Of a stretch of 64,000 bases of DNA, positions 42,000 through 51,257 are shown piece by piece (positions within the stretch are counted from its first letter, which is position 1; each line of letters begins with the position of its first letter). Where the stretch lies: contig NZ_CP021978.1 of assembly GCF_004803895.1 (NCBI RefSeq), forward strand, positions 4,092,001-4,156,000, written 5' to 3'. Origin of the DNA: Streptomyces hawaiiensis. Its GTDB lineage: Bacteria > Actinomycetota > Actinomycetes > Streptomycetales > Streptomycetaceae. Below the pieces are notes generated by a model that saw only the letters and a program-made list of their open reading frames with translations, was not told the DNA's origin and made no database searches. Position numbers and translations under genes: made by a program.

Positions 42000-44231
42000 A
42001 TGAGCCAGCCGAACACCCAGGCACAGGTCCAGCACGCGCAGCCCTCCGTGGGCTCCATAGCAGCCCACCGCCCGCACACGGTGTCGGCGGCGGTCTCCGA
42101 CCTGGAACCCGACATCGACGCCGACCTCGACGCGTACGAGGAGTCGCCGTACGACGGGCCCCAGCTGCCGCAGGGCCGCTTCCTCGACCGGGAGCGCAGT
42201 TGGCTCGCGTTCAACGAGCGCGTGCTCGAACTCGCCGAGGATCCGAACACGCCCCTGCTGGAGCGGGCCAACTTCCTCGCGATCTTCGCCAGCAACCTGG
42301 ACGAGTTCTTCATGGTCCGGGTCGCCGGGCTGAAGCGCCGTATCGCCACCGGCGTGGCCACCCGCTCCGCCTCCGGCCTCCAGCCCCGAGAGGTGCTGGA
42401 GATGATCTGGGCCCGCTCCCGCGAGCTCATGGCCCGGCACGCCGCCTGCTACCACGAGGACGTCGCCCCCGCACTCGCGGAGGAGGGCGTCCACCTGGTC
42501 CGCTGGAACGAGCTGCACGAGAAGGAGCAGGCCCGCCTGTTCACCCTGTTCCGGCACCAGATCTTCCCCGTGCTGACCCCGCTGGCGGTCGACCCGGCAC
42601 ACCCCTTCCCGTACATCTCCGGCCTGTCCCTGAACCTGGCCGTCGTCGTACGGAACCCGGTCACGGGCCACAAGCACTTCGCCCGTGTGAAGGTGCCGCC
42701 GCTGCTGTCCCGCTTCCTGGAGAGCTCCCCGGGCCGCTACGTCCCCATCGAGGACGTCATCGCCGCCCACCTGGAGGAGCTGTTCCCGGGCATGGAGGTC
42801 CTGGAGCACCACGCCTTCCGCCTCACCCGCAACGAGGACCTCGAGGTCGAAGAAGACGACGCCGAGAACCTCCTCCAGGCCTTGGAGAAGGAGCTCATGC
42901 GGCGCCGCTTCGGCCCGCCGGTGCGCCTGGAGGTCGAGGAGTCCATCGACCGGGAGGTCCTGGACCTGCTGGTGCGCGAGCTGAAGATCAGCGAGGCCGA
43001 GGTGTACCCGCTGCCGGGCCCGCTGGACCTCACGGGCCTGTTCCGGATCGCCTCCCTGGACCGGCCCGAGCTGAAGTACCGCAAGTTCGTCGCCGGCACC
43101 CACCGCGACCTCGCCGAGGTCGAGTCGGCGTCCGCGCCGGACATCTTCGCCGCGCTGCGCGAGCGGGACGTCCTGCTGCACCACCCCTACGACTCGTTCT
43201 CCACCTCCGTCCAGGCCTTCCTGGAACAGGCTGCCGGCGACCCGGACGTCCTCGCCATCAAGCAGACCCTGTACCGGACCTCCGGCGACTCCCCGATAGT
43301 CGACGCCCTCATCGAGGCCGCCGAGTCCGGCAAGCAGGTCCTGGTCCTGGTCGAGATCAAGGCCCGCTTCGACGAGCACGCCAACATCAAGTGGGCCCGC
43401 AAGCTGGAGGAGGCGGGCTGCCACGTGGTCTACGGCCTGGTCGGCCTGAAGACCCACTGCAAGCTGTCGCTGGTGGTCCGCCAGGAGGGCGAGACGCTCC
43501 GCCGCTACAGCCACGTCGGCACCGGCAACTACCACCCGAAGACGGCCCGCCTCTACGAGGACCTCGGACTGCTCACGGCCGACCCGCAGGTCGGCGCCGA
43601 CCTCTCGGACCTCTTCAACCGCCTGTCCGGCTACTCCCGCCGGGAGACCTACCGCCGGCTGCTCGTCGCCCCCAAGTCGCTGCGCGACGGCCTGATCTCG
43701 CGGATCACCAAGGAAGTCCAGCACCACCGTGCGGGACGTCCCGCGTACGTCCGCATCAAGGTCAACTCCATGGTCGACGAAGCCCTCATCGACGCCTGCT
43801 ACCGCGCGGCCCAGGCGGGCGTGCCGGTGGACATCTGGGTGCGCGGCATCTGCGCGCTGCGCCCGGGCGTGACGGGCCTGTCGGAGAACATCCGGGTCCG
43901 CTCGATCCTCGGCCGCTTCCTGGAGCACTCCCGGGTGTTCGCCTTCGGCAACGGCGGCGAGCCCGAGGTGTGGTTCGGCAGCGCCGACATGATGCACCGC
44001 AACCTCGACCGCCGGATAGAGGCCCTGGTCCGGGTCACCGACCCGGCGCACCGGGCGGCTCTGAACCGGCTGCTGGAGACCGGCATGTCCGCCTCCACCG
44101 CCTCCTGGCACCTCGGCCCGGACGGCGACTGGACCCGGCATGCGACCGACGCGGACGGACAGCCCCTGCGCAACGTCCAGGAGATGCTCATAGACGCCCG
44201 GAGGCGCCGGCGTGGCACAGCAACACCTTGA
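42000..44231 (+). CDS. ppk: Polyphosphate kinase (PPK1)
   Basis: A 743-residue enzyme making polyphosphate from ATP reversibly. Residues from FLDRERSWLAFNERVLELAE to ASNLDEFFMVRVAGLKRR form the PPK N domain. The catalytic part has HHPYDSFSTSVQAFLEQAAG, the first phospholipase-D-like segment LVEIKARFDEHANIKWAR, GLVGLKTHCKLSLVVR with the phospho-accepting His (about residue 490), and FNRLSGYSR. The ATG at 42000 is preferred; an ATG at 41865 would add 45 residues of poor codon use. The CHAD gene overlaps its 3' end by 20 bases. Confidence 0.93.
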   Translation: MSQPNTQAQVQHAQPSVGSIAAHRPHTVSAAVSDLEPDIDADLDAYEESPYDGPQLPQGRFLDRERSWLAFNERVLELAEDPNTPLLERANFLAIFASNLDEFFMVRVAGLKRRIATGVATRSASGLQPREVLEMIWARSRELMARHAACYHEDVAPALAEEGVHLVRWNELHEKEQARLFTLFRHQIFPVLTPLAVDPAHPFPYISGLSLNLAVVVRNPVTGHKHFARVKVPPLLSRFLESSPGRYVPIEDVIAAHLEELFPGMEVLEHHAFRLTRNEDLEVEEDDAENLLQALEKELMRRRFGPPVRLEVEESIDREVLDLLVRELKISEAEVYPLPGPLDLTGLFRIASLDRPELKYRKFVAGTHRDLAEVESASAPDIFAALRERDVLLHHPYDSFSTSVQAFLEQAAGDPDVLAIKQTLYRTSGDSPIVDALIEAAESGKQVLVLVEIKARFDEHANIKWARKLEEAGCHVVYGLVGLKTHCKLSLVVRQEGETLRRYSHVGTGNYHPKTARLYEDLGLLTADPQVGADLSDLFNRLSGYSRRETYRRLLVAPKSLRDGLISRITKEVQHHRAGRPAYVRIKVNSMVDEALIDACYRAAQAGVPVDIWVRGICALRPGVTGLSENIRVRSILGRFLEHSRVFAFGNGGEPEVWFGSADMMHRNLDRRIEALVRVTDPAHRAALNRLLETGMSASTASWHLGPDGDWTRHATDADGQPLRNVQEMLIDARRRRRGTATP

Positions 44232-45291
44232 CCCGACGGATCCCCGGTCCGGGCACGTCGGGCCCGCCCCCACCGGTGAGGCCCTCGCGGGCTATCTGCG
44301 GACCCAGGCCACGGAGTTCCTCCGAGCGCTGCGCCTGCACCGGGAGACGGGGGCGGGGGCGCACGGCTCGGAGGGGTCCGCCGAGGCGGCCCGCGCCCTG
44401 CGCCGCTCGGCCCGCCGCGTCAGCGCCAGCCTGCACACCTTCCAGTCCCTCCTCGACCCGGACTGGTGCGAGGCGATGCGCCCCGAACTGGCGTGGGTGT
44501 CGGGGACGCTGGCGATGGAGCACGCGTACACGGCCCGGCTGGAACGCCTGTTGACGGCGCTGCACCGGCTGTCGGGCTCGACGGCGTTCCCGGCTCCGAC
44601 GAGTGCGGGGGTGGGCGCGGCGGCACCGCCTTCCAAGGCCGGCGCCCCCGCCCAGGAACGCGGCAACCTGACGGTGGGAGCGGCGAAAGCAGGCGCCCTG
44701 CTGGACCGCCAGCTGACCCTCGCCCGCACCCGAGCCCACTCCACGGCCCTGCAGGCCCTGGGCTCCAGCCGCTTCCACGCCATCGCGGACAAGGTCGCCG
44801 TCCTGGCCAGCGAGGTCCCCCTCGCCAGGTCCGCCACCGGAACCGACCTGCGCCCCCTGGCCACGGCGGCCGAAGACCGGCTCAGGGACGCGGTCACCAC
44901 CCTCCCCCTGGTCACCGCCGGCAGCCCGTACAACGCCGCGGCCCTCATCCACGGCCTGTCCCCGGACACGGTCCCGCATCCGCAGGACGCCCCGTGGCAC
45001 CAGGTCCGCCTGCTGCTGCGCCTGCACCGCTACGCCCGCGAGGCCGTCAGCGGCCCCAAGGGCAACGCCGTCGTCGACCTGCGCCTGCTCTCCGCGGGCC
45101 AGGCCCTGAACCGGCACCGCGACGCCTCGGAGGCGGCGGCAGCGGCGGCCCAGGCGGCCCGTACCCCCCGCATCGCCCCGGCCACGGCGTACGCCCTCGG
45201 TGTGCTCCACGCCGACCAGCGGCACGAGGTGGAAGCGGCGCGTTTCGCGTTCCAGCAGGCCTGGCAGAAGGAGACCGTCGGCGCGTCATGA
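44212..45291 (+). CDS. CHAD-domain protein, polyphosphate-associated
   Basis: A 359-residue helical protein of the CHAD family, whose His/Arg-rich four-helix bundles bind inorganic polyphosphate. Visible features are ARALRRSARRVSASLHTFQS (CHAD helix 1), WVSGTLAMEHAYTARLERLL, and WHQVRLLLRLHRYAREAV. It overlaps ppk by 20 bases, so it is translated with the polyphosphate producer. It may tether or organise the polymer; that is inference from family and context. Confidence 0.9.
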   Translation: MAQQHLDPTDPRSGHVGPAPTGEALAGYLRTQATEFLRALRLHRETGAGAHGSEGSAEAARALRRSARRVSASLHTFQSLLDPDWCEAMRPELAWVSGTLAMEHAYTARLERLLTALHRLSGSTAFPAPTSAGVGAAAPPSKAGAPAQERGNLTVGAAKAGALLDRQLTLARTRAHSTALQALGSSRFHAIADKVAVLASEVPLARSATGTDLRPLATAAEDRLRDAVTTLPLVTAGSPYNAAALIHGLSPDTVPHPQDAPWHQVRLLLRLHRYAREAVSGPKGNAVVDLRLLSAGQALNRHRDASEAAAAAAQAARTPRIAPATAYALGVLHADQRHEVEAARFAFQQAWQKETVGAS

Positions 45292-45322
45292 CCAGGTCCG
45301 GCACCAGGAGGCGGTGAAACCG

Positions 45323-45757
45323 GTGAGCACCCCCAAGGACACCACCGTTCAAGCGGCGGGCTGCGTCCTGTGGCGCCGCTCCCGCGCCACCGGCGAGCCG
45401 GAGCTCTGCCTCGTCCACCGGCCGAAATACGACGACTGGTCGTGGCCCAAGGGGAAACTGAAGCGCGGCGAGGAGGCACTCGCGGGCGCACTGCGCGAGG
45501 TGGCGGAGGAGACGGGCTGCCGGGCCGCGCCGGGTCCCGAGCTGTCCACCCTGCGCTACTCGGCGAACGGCCGCCCCAAGCAGGTCCGCTACTGGGCGGC
45601 CGAGGCCGTGTCCTGCGCGTTCTCCCCGACGGACGAGGTGGACCGGGTCCTGTGGCTGCCGCCCGCCGCGGCCCGCGACCGTCTCACACAGCCCCACGAC
45701 CGGCCCCTGGTCGACGAACTGCTCGCCGTTCTGCACCTGCCCCGGACGGCCGGCTGA
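45323..45757 (+). CDS. Nudix hydrolase (MutT-like)
   Basis: A 144-residue hydrolase with the complete Nudix box from GKLKRGEEALAGALREVAEE through TGC (pattern G-x5-E-x7-RE-x2-EE-x-G). The front part is VQAAGCVLWRRSRATGEPEL, as in the actinobacterial MutT1 group, which acts on 8-oxo-dGTP or diadenosine polyphosphates. The MutT1 phosphoglycerate-mutase-like half is absent. GTG at 45323 or 45314 could start it, both just after AGGAGG. Third gene of the ppk-CHAD-Nudix series. Confidence 0.85.
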   Translation: MSTPKDTTVQAAGCVLWRRSRATGEPELCLVHRPKYDDWSWPKGKLKRGEEALAGALREVAEETGCRAAPGPELSTLRYSANGRPKQVRYWAAEAVSCAFSPTDEVDRVLWLPPAAARDRLTQPHDRPLVDELLAVLHLPRTAG

Positions 45758-45845
45758 CCGGACGGCCCCGTTACGTCCGCGAAAGCGGAATGCCGACGTG
45801 CTCTCCCCGTAAGCATTCCGTGACCTCACCAGGCCTTAGGCAGGG

Positions 45846-45889
45846 GTTCACCCCTCGTTCATGTGCGGCCATCGGCGCCTTCATCTGAT
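45846..45889 (+). promoter_or_regulatory. PHO box (PhoP-binding repeats) of pstS
   Basis: Four 11-base direct repeat units run head to tail: GTTCACCCCTC, GTTCATGTGCG, GCCATCGGCGC and CTTCATCTGAT. The first two match the PhoP consensus core GTTCACC/GTTCAT, and the last two are weaker. They lie 115-158 bases before the pstS start, with TAATTT after them as a possible -10 element. Confidence 0.85.
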
Positions 45890-46003
45890 CTGCCTAATTT
45901 CGGCCTTACCGACGCGAGCCGCGCCTGCCGAGTGCGACCGCGTCCGCGCCACTCAGACTCCGCACGCCGCCGATCAGGACGGCGGCTCCTGGAAGGAACT
46001 CAA

Positions 46004-47131
46004 GTGAAGCTTCAGCGCATGAACCGGCGGGCCCTCGCTCTCGGTGCTCTCGCCGTCTCCGGCGCCCTGGCCCTCACGGCGTGCGGCTCCGACGACACCG
46101 GCGGCAACAGCGACGGCGGTTCCTCCAACGCCGCCGCGCCGAGCAACGTCAAGTGCGACGACGCCAAGGGCCAGCTGCTGGCCGACGGCTCGTCCGCGCA
46201 GAAGAACGCGATCGACGCCTGGGTGAAGCAGTTCACCGCCGCCTGCCAGGGCGTGCAGATCAACTACAAGGGCGGCGGCTCCGGCGCCGGTGTCACCGCG
46301 TTCACCCAGGGCCAGGTCGCCTTCGCCGGCTCCGACTCCGCGCTGAAGCCCGAAGAGGTCACCGCCTCCAAGAAGGTCTGCTCCGGCGGCCAGGGCATCG
46401 ACCTGCCGATGGTCGGCGGCCCGATCGCGGTCGGCTACAACGTCGACGGCGTGGACAACCTCGTCCTGGACGCCCCGACCCTGGCGAAGATCTTCAACAA
46501 CCAGATCACCAACTGGAACGACAAGCAGATCCAGAAGCTGAACCCCGACGCGAAGCTTCCGGACCTCAAGATCCAGGCCTTCCACCGCTCGGACGACTCC
46601 GGCACCACGGACAACTTCACCAAGTACCTGATGGCCACCGCCAAGAGCGACTGGCCCTACGACGGCGGCAAGACCTGGCAGGCCAAGGGCGGCCAGTCCG
46701 CCTCCGGCTCCTCCGGTGTCGCCCAGCAGGTGAAGCAGACCAACGGCGCCATCGGCTACTTCGAGCTGTCGTACGCCAAGGACGGCCTGAAGACGGTCGA
46801 CCTCGACACGGGCGCCGCCCAGCCGGTCAAGGCCACCGTCGAGAACGCCACCAAGGCGATCTCCGAGGCCAAGGTCGTCGGCACGGGCAAGGACCTCGCC
46901 CTGGAGCTGAACTACGGCACCAAGGCCGAGGGCGCCTACCCGATGGTCCTCGTCACGTACGAGATCGTCTGCGACAAGGGCAACAAGGCCGACACCCTGC
47001 CCGGCACCAAGGCGTTCCTGCGCTACATCGCCTCCGAGGACGGCCAGAAGATCCTCGCCGAGAACGACTACGCGCCGATCCCCGCCGACATCATCTCCCA
47101 GGTCCGCACCACCATCGAGGGCCTGAGCTGA
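46004..47131 (+). CDS. pstS: Phosphate ABC transporter substrate-binding lipoprotein PstS
   Basis: A 375-residue high-affinity phosphate-binding protein outside the membrane. The lipoprotein signal ends at LALTACGSDD, with Cys as the lipid-bearing residue. Phosphate-contact segments include LLADGSSAQKNAIDAW, GGGSGAGVTAFTQGQVAFAG and HRSDDSGTTDNFTKYL. GTG at 46004 follows GGAAGGA. It is separated from pstCAB by about 100 bases and is usually transcribed more than them. Controlled by the PHO box at 45846. Confidence 0.97.
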   Translation: MKLQRMNRRALALGALAVSGALALTACGSDDTGGNSDGGSSNAAAPSNVKCDDAKGQLLADGSSAQKNAIDAWVKQFTAACQGVQINYKGGGSGAGVTAFTQGQVAFAGSDSALKPEEVTASKKVCSGGQGIDLPMVGGPIAVGYNVDGVDNLVLDAPTLAKIFNNQITNWNDKQIQKLNPDAKLPDLKIQAFHRSDDSGTTDNFTKYLMATAKSDWPYDGGKTWQAKGGQSASGSSGVAQQVKQTNGAIGYFELSYAKDGLKTVDLDTGAAQPVKATVENATKAISEAKVVGTGKDLALELNYGTKAEGAYPMVLVTYEIVCDKGNKADTLPGTKAFLRYIASEDGQKILAENDYAPIPADIISQVRTTIEGLS

Positions 47132-47234
47132 CCCGAGTGCGGTCCGGTCCCCTCCCCGGGGCCGGGCCGCACCGTCCGGTGCACCGCCGCCAGTGGCCGT
47201 ACCTCCGTTACGGCTCCGCAGACCGGAGAACCTG

Positions 47235-48236
47235 ATGGGCACACCCACACAGACAATCGAGACACCTCCCCCCGCTTCGCAGCCGACCGCCGACAAGCGC
47301 GCCGCGCGCGGGGCCACCCGGCCCGGAGACCGGATCTTCCTCGCTCTCTCCCGCGGCTCGGGCATCCTGCTGCTGGTGATCATGGCCGCGATCGCGGTCT
47401 TCCTCACCTACCGCGCCTCCCTGGCGATCAGCAAGGACCAGGGCAACTTCCTCACGACCTTCCAGTGGGACACCAACCTCGTCCCGCCGGACTTCGGCAT
47501 CGCCGTCCTGGCCTTCGGCACGGTCGTCTCCTCGATCGTCGCCATGGTCATCGCGGTGCCGGTCGCCGTCGCCATCGCGCTGTTCCTCACGCACTACGCC
47601 CCGCGCCGGATGCGCGGCCCCATCGCGTACGTGATCGACCTGCTCGCGGCCGTGCCGTCCATCGTCTACGGCCTCTGGGGCGCCCTCGTCCTCGTGCCGC
47701 ACATGAACGGCCTCTTCGGCTGGCTGAACGACTACCTCGGCTGGACCGGCATCTTCTCGTGGCAGGGCGGCGCCCCCCGCTCGATGCTGACCGTCGGCAT
47801 CCTGCTCGCGATCATGATCCTGCCGATCATCACCAACGTGAGCCGCGAGGTCTTCCGCCAGGTCCCGCAGATGCACGAGGAAGCGGCCCTGGCGCTCGGC
47901 GCCACCCGCTGGGAGGTGATCCGCATGGCGGTCATCCCCTTCGGCCGCTCCGGCGTCATCTCCGCCTCGATGCTCGGCCTCGGCCGCGCCCTGGGCGAGA
48001 CCATGGCCGTCGCCACCGTGCTCTCCCCGACCTTCGACATCCAGGCCAGCCTGCTCGACCCGGGCGGCGGCACGTTCGCCCAGAACATCGCCAGCAAGTT
48101 CGGTGAGGCCACCGAGTTCGGCCGGGACGCGCTGATCGCCTCCGGTCTGGTCCTGTTCGTCATCACCCTGCTGGTCAACGGCGCGGCCCGCGCGATCATC
48201 GCCCGCCGCAAGGAGTACTCGGGGGCCAACGCATGA
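47235..48236 (+). CDS. pstC: Phosphate ABC transporter permease PstC
   Basis: A 333-residue permease with a 35-residue cytoplasmic start and six membrane helices. The conserved EAA-type loop ALALGATRWEVIRMAVIPFG that docks on PstB is present, as is GRALGETMAVATVL. The gene overlaps pstA by 4 bases. Confidence 0.97.
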   Translation: MGTPTQTIETPPPASQPTADKRAARGATRPGDRIFLALSRGSGILLLVIMAAIAVFLTYRASLAISKDQGNFLTTFQWDTNLVPPDFGIAVLAFGTVVSSIVAMVIAVPVAVAIALFLTHYAPRRMRGPIAYVIDLLAAVPSIVYGLWGALVLVPHMNGLFGWLNDYLGWTGIFSWQGGAPRSMLTVGILLAIMILPIITNVSREVFRQVPQMHEEAALALGATRWEVIRMAVIPFGRSGVISASMLGLGRALGETMAVATVLSPTFDIQASLLDPGGGTFAQNIASKFGEATEFGRDALIASGLVLFVITLLVNGAARAIIARRKEYSGANA

Positions 48237-49294
48237 GCACCGCAACCCTGACCCCGAAGGGCCCCAGCACCCTGCGCGGTGCCCGCCTGCCCAAGTGGTC
48301 GCCGTACGCCATCGCCGGCGGCTCGATCGCCCTCGCGATCGTCATCGGCCTCGTCGGCGGCCTGCACAGCCGCGTCCAGTGGGGCCTGATCGCCGCGATC
48401 CTCTACGTCGTCGGCACGTACGGCATCGCCTCCGCCGTCGAGGGCAAGCGGCAGGCCAGGGACCGCATCGCGACCTCCCTCGTCTGGGTCGCCTTCCTGC
48501 TCGCCGTCGTCCCGCTGGCCTCGCTGGTCTGGTCGACCGTCGTGCGCGGTGTGAAGGTCCTCGACCTGTACTTCCTGACGCACTCCATGGGCGTCGTCGC
48601 CGACACCGAGCCCGGCGGCGGTATCTACCACGCCATCCTCGGCACCCTGGAGCAGGTCGGACTCGCCACGGTGATCGCCGCGCCGATCGGCGTGCTCACC
48701 GCGATCTACCTCGTCGAGTACGGCCGGGGCAACCTCTCCAAGGCCATCACGTTCTTCGTGGACGTCATGACCGGCATCCCGTCGATCGTCGCGGGCCTGT
48801 TCATCCTCAGCCTCATGCTGATGTTCGACATGCAGCCCTTCGGCTTCGCCGGCTCGCTGGCCCTGGCCATCCTGATGATGCCGGTCGTCGTGCGCTCCAC
48901 GGAGGAGATGCTCAAGCTCGTCCCGAACGAGCTGCGCGAGGCCTCCCTGGCGCTCGGCGTCCCCAAGTGGCGCACCATCCTGAAGGTGGTCCTGCCGACC
49001 TCCCTCGGCGGCATCACCACGGGCATCATGCTCTCGATCGCCCGCATCACCGGTGAGACCGCCCCGGTCCTGCTGCTGGTGTGGGGCAACGCGTTCATCA
49101 ACGCCAACCCCTTCGAGGGGGCGCAGGCCTCGCTGCCGCTGTACATCTACCAGCAGTACGCGAACAGCGCGGGCTCCGGTGCGGCGTACGACCGCGCCTG
49201 GGCGGCGTCGCTCACCCTGATCGCCTTCGTGATGCTCCTGAACCTGGTGGCCCGCGGGATCGCCCGCTGGAAGGCCCCGAAGACCGGTCGCTGA
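48233..49294 (+). CDS. pstA: Phosphate ABC transporter permease PstA
   Basis: A 353-residue permease. Its EAA loop is ASLALGVPKWRTILKVVLPT, with IARITGETAPVLLLVWGNAF following. The N-terminal extension holds two extra hydrophobic segments (YAIAGGSIALAIVIGLVGG, WGLIAAILYVVGTYGIA) before the canonical six helices, as in other Streptomyces PstA proteins. Confidence 0.97.
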   Translation: MSTATLTPKGPSTLRGARLPKWSPYAIAGGSIALAIVIGLVGGLHSRVQWGLIAAILYVVGTYGIASAVEGKRQARDRIATSLVWVAFLLAVVPLASLVWSTVVRGVKVLDLYFLTHSMGVVADTEPGGGIYHAILGTLEQVGLATVIAAPIGVLTAIYLVEYGRGNLSKAITFFVDVMTGIPSIVAGLFILSLMLMFDMQPFGFAGSLALAILMMPVVVRSTEEMLKLVPNELREASLALGVPKWRTILKVVLPTSLGGITTGIMLSIARITGETAPVLLLVWGNAFINANPFEGAQASLPLYIYQQYANSAGSGAAYDRAWAASLTLIAFVMLLNLVARGIARWKAPKTGR

Positions 49295-49365
49295 CGCGTC
49301 AATCTGCGGCTACCGCCGCGCGGGGCCACACAGCGACCCCCAGACTTTTTGGAAGTGAAGTAGTC

Positions 49366-50142
49366 ATGGCCAAGCGAATCGACGTAAGCGGACTGACCGC
49401 CTACTACGGCTCCCACAAGGCGATCGAGGACATCTCGATGACCGTCGAGCCGCGCTCGGTGACGGCGTTCATCGGCCCGTCCGGCTGCGGCAAGTCGACG
49501 TTCCTGCGCACGCTGAACCGGATGCACGAGGTGACCTCGGGCGGCCGGGTCGAGGGCAAGGTGCTGCTGGACGACGAGGACCTCTACGGCACGGGCATCG
49601 ACCCGGTGTCGGTCCGCCGCGAGGTCGGCATGGTGTTCCAGCGCCCGAACCCGTTCCCCACGATGTCGATCTTCGACAACGTCGCGGCGGGACTGCGGCT
49701 GAACGGCAACTACAAGAAGAGCGAGCTCTCCGACATCGTCGAGCGCTCCCTCAAGGGCGCGAACCTCTGGAACGAGGTCAAGGACCGCCTGAACAAGCCC
49801 GGCTCGGGCCTGTCCGGCGGCCAGCAGCAGCGTCTGTGCATCGCGCGGGCGATCGCGGTCGAGCCGAACGTCCTGCTCATGGACGAGCCCTGCTCGGCGC
49901 TCGACCCGATCTCCACGCTCGCGATCGAGGACCTGATCGGCGAGCTCAAGGAGCGCTTCACGATCGTCATCGTGACGCACAACATGCAGCAGGCGGCGCG
50001 CGTCTCCGACCGCACGGCCTTCTTCAACCTCGCGGCGGTCGGCCAGCCCGGCAAGCTCATCGAGATCGACGACACGGAGCGCATCTTCTCCAACCCGTCC
50101 ATCCAGGCCACGGAGGACTACATCTCCGGCCGCTTCGGCTGA
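49366..50142 (+). CDS. pstB: Phosphate ABC transporter ATPase PstB
   Basis: A 258-residue ATPase with Walker A GPSGCGKST, the PstB-typical VGMVFQRPNPFP, signature LSGGQQQR, Walker B VLLMDEPCSALDP and switch IVTHNMQQA. Last gene of the pst series, 71 bases after pstA, followed by hairpins at 50161 and 50203. phoU is not adjacent; in Streptomyces it sits with phoRP elsewhere. Confidence 0.97.
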   Translation: MAKRIDVSGLTAYYGSHKAIEDISMTVEPRSVTAFIGPSGCGKSTFLRTLNRMHEVTSGGRVEGKVLLDDEDLYGTGIDPVSVRREVGMVFQRPNPFPTMSIFDNVAAGLRLNGNYKKSELSDIVERSLKGANLWNEVKDRLNKPGSGLSGGQQQRLCIARAIAVEPNVLLMDEPCSALDPISTLAIEDLIGELKERFTIVIVTHNMQQAARVSDRTAFFNLAAVGQPGKLIEIDDTERIFSNPSIQATEDYISGRFG

Positions 50143-50160
50143 TCCCGCCTGCCGAGTCTC

Positions 50161-50192
50161 CTCGCGGTGCTGCATGGCGGTGCCACCGCGAG
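50161..50192 (+). terminator. First hairpin after pstB
   Basis: CTCGCGGTG pairs with CACCGCGAG (arms at 50161-50169 and 50184-50192), 18 bases after the pstB stop. Confidence 0.55.
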
Positions 50193-50202
50193 GCCGAAAA
50201 AG

Positions 50203-50231
50203 GGCCCGCCCCCGGCTCCCGGGGGCGGGCC
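50203..50231. terminator. Bidirectional terminator between pstB and pit
   Basis: GGCCCGCCCCCGG (50203-50215) pairs with CCGGGGGCGGGCC (50219-50231), with AAAAAG on one side and TTTCGTC on the other, so it can stop transcription from both directions. Confidence 0.85.
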
Positions 50232-50251
50232 TTTCGTCTGCGTCCGGTGCG

Positions 50252-51250
50252 CTACAGGAACGCCAGCTTGACGATCCCGTACGACGCCGCGGCCACCAGC
50301 GCGGCGGCCGGCATCGTGATGAACCAGCCGAGGATGATGTTCTTGGCGACACCCCACCGCACGGCGTTCACGCGCTTCGTCGCGCCGACACCCATGATCG
50401 CGGACGTGATGACGTGGGTCGTGGAGATCGGCGCCTTGAACAGGAACGCCGAGGTGAACATGATCGTCGCGCCCGTCGCCTCCGCCGCGAAGCCCTGCGG
50501 CGGGTCCAGCTCGATGATCTTCCGCCCCAGCGTCCGCATGATCCGCCACCCACCGGCGTACGTCCCCAGCGACAGCATCACCGCACAGGCGATCTTGACC
50601 CACACCGGGATCGGATCGCCGTAGTCCTCGACATCGGCGATGACGAGCGCCATCACCACGATGCCCATGGTCTTCTGCGCGTCCTGCAGACCGTGCCCCA
50701 GCGCCATGCCGGCCGCCGAGACGGTCTGCGCGATGCGGAACCCGCGCTTGGCCTTGTGCGGGTTCGCCTTCCTGAATATCCACAGGATCGCGGTCATCAC
50801 CAGATAGCCGGCCAGAATGCCGACCACCGGAGACACGAACATCGGGATGACGACCTTCTCCAGCACTCCGTGCCAGTAGACCGTCGTCCCGCCGGCCAGC
50901 GCCGCCCCGACCATCCCGCCGAACAGCGCGTGCGAGGAGGAGGAGGGCAGCCCGAAGTACCAGGTGATCAGGTTCCAGACGATCGCGCCCACCAGCGCGG
51001 CGAAGAGGATGCCCATCCCCTTCGACCCGGTCGGTGTCTGGATCAGCCCCTCACTGACGGTCTTGGCGACCCCGGAGCCCATGAAGGCACCGGCGAGGTT
51101 CATCACCGCCGCCATGGCCAGCGCGGCCTTCGGCGTCAGCGCCCGCGTCGAGACGGACGTGGCGATCGCGTTCGCCGAATCGTGAAAGCCGTTGGTGTAC
51201 GTGAAGAAGAGCGCGACCCCGATGGTCGCGACCAGAGCGAAGGTGTCCAT
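50252..51250 (-). CDS. pit: Low-affinity inorganic phosphate transporter (Pit family)
   Basis: A 332-residue PiT-family permease, importing phosphate (as metal phosphate) with protons. Both PiT signature repeats are visible: YTNGFHDSANAIATSVSTRAL at the N terminus (the signature proper being GFHDSANAIA) and ISTTHVITSAIMGVGATKRV in the C-terminal half. About ten membrane helices. It is preceded by its DUF47 partner on the same strand, 7 bases away. In S. coelicolor this locus is PitH1 (from memory). Confidence 0.95.
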   Translation of the reverse strand: MDTFALVATIGVALFFTYTNGFHDSANAIATSVSTRALTPKAALAMAAVMNLAGAFMGSGVAKTVSEGLIQTPTGSKGMGILFAALVGAIVWNLITWYFGLPSSSSHALFGGMVGAALAGGTTVYWHGVLEKVVIPMFVSPVVGILAGYLVMTAILWIFRKANPHKAKRGFRIAQTVSAAGMALGHGLQDAQKTMGIVVMALVIADVEDYGDPIPVWVKIACAVMLSLGTYAGGWRIMRTLGRKIIELDPPQGFAAEATGATIMFTSAFLFKAPISTTHVITSAIMGVGATKRVNAVRWGVAKNIILGWFITMPAAALVAAASYGIVKLAFL

Positions 51251-51257
51251 GAAGGGC

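Noticed and set aside
41817..44554. Long open frames on both strands over ppk
   Set aside because: The true ppk frame has full PPK1 motifs. The others have shifted GC periodicity and no recognisable fold.
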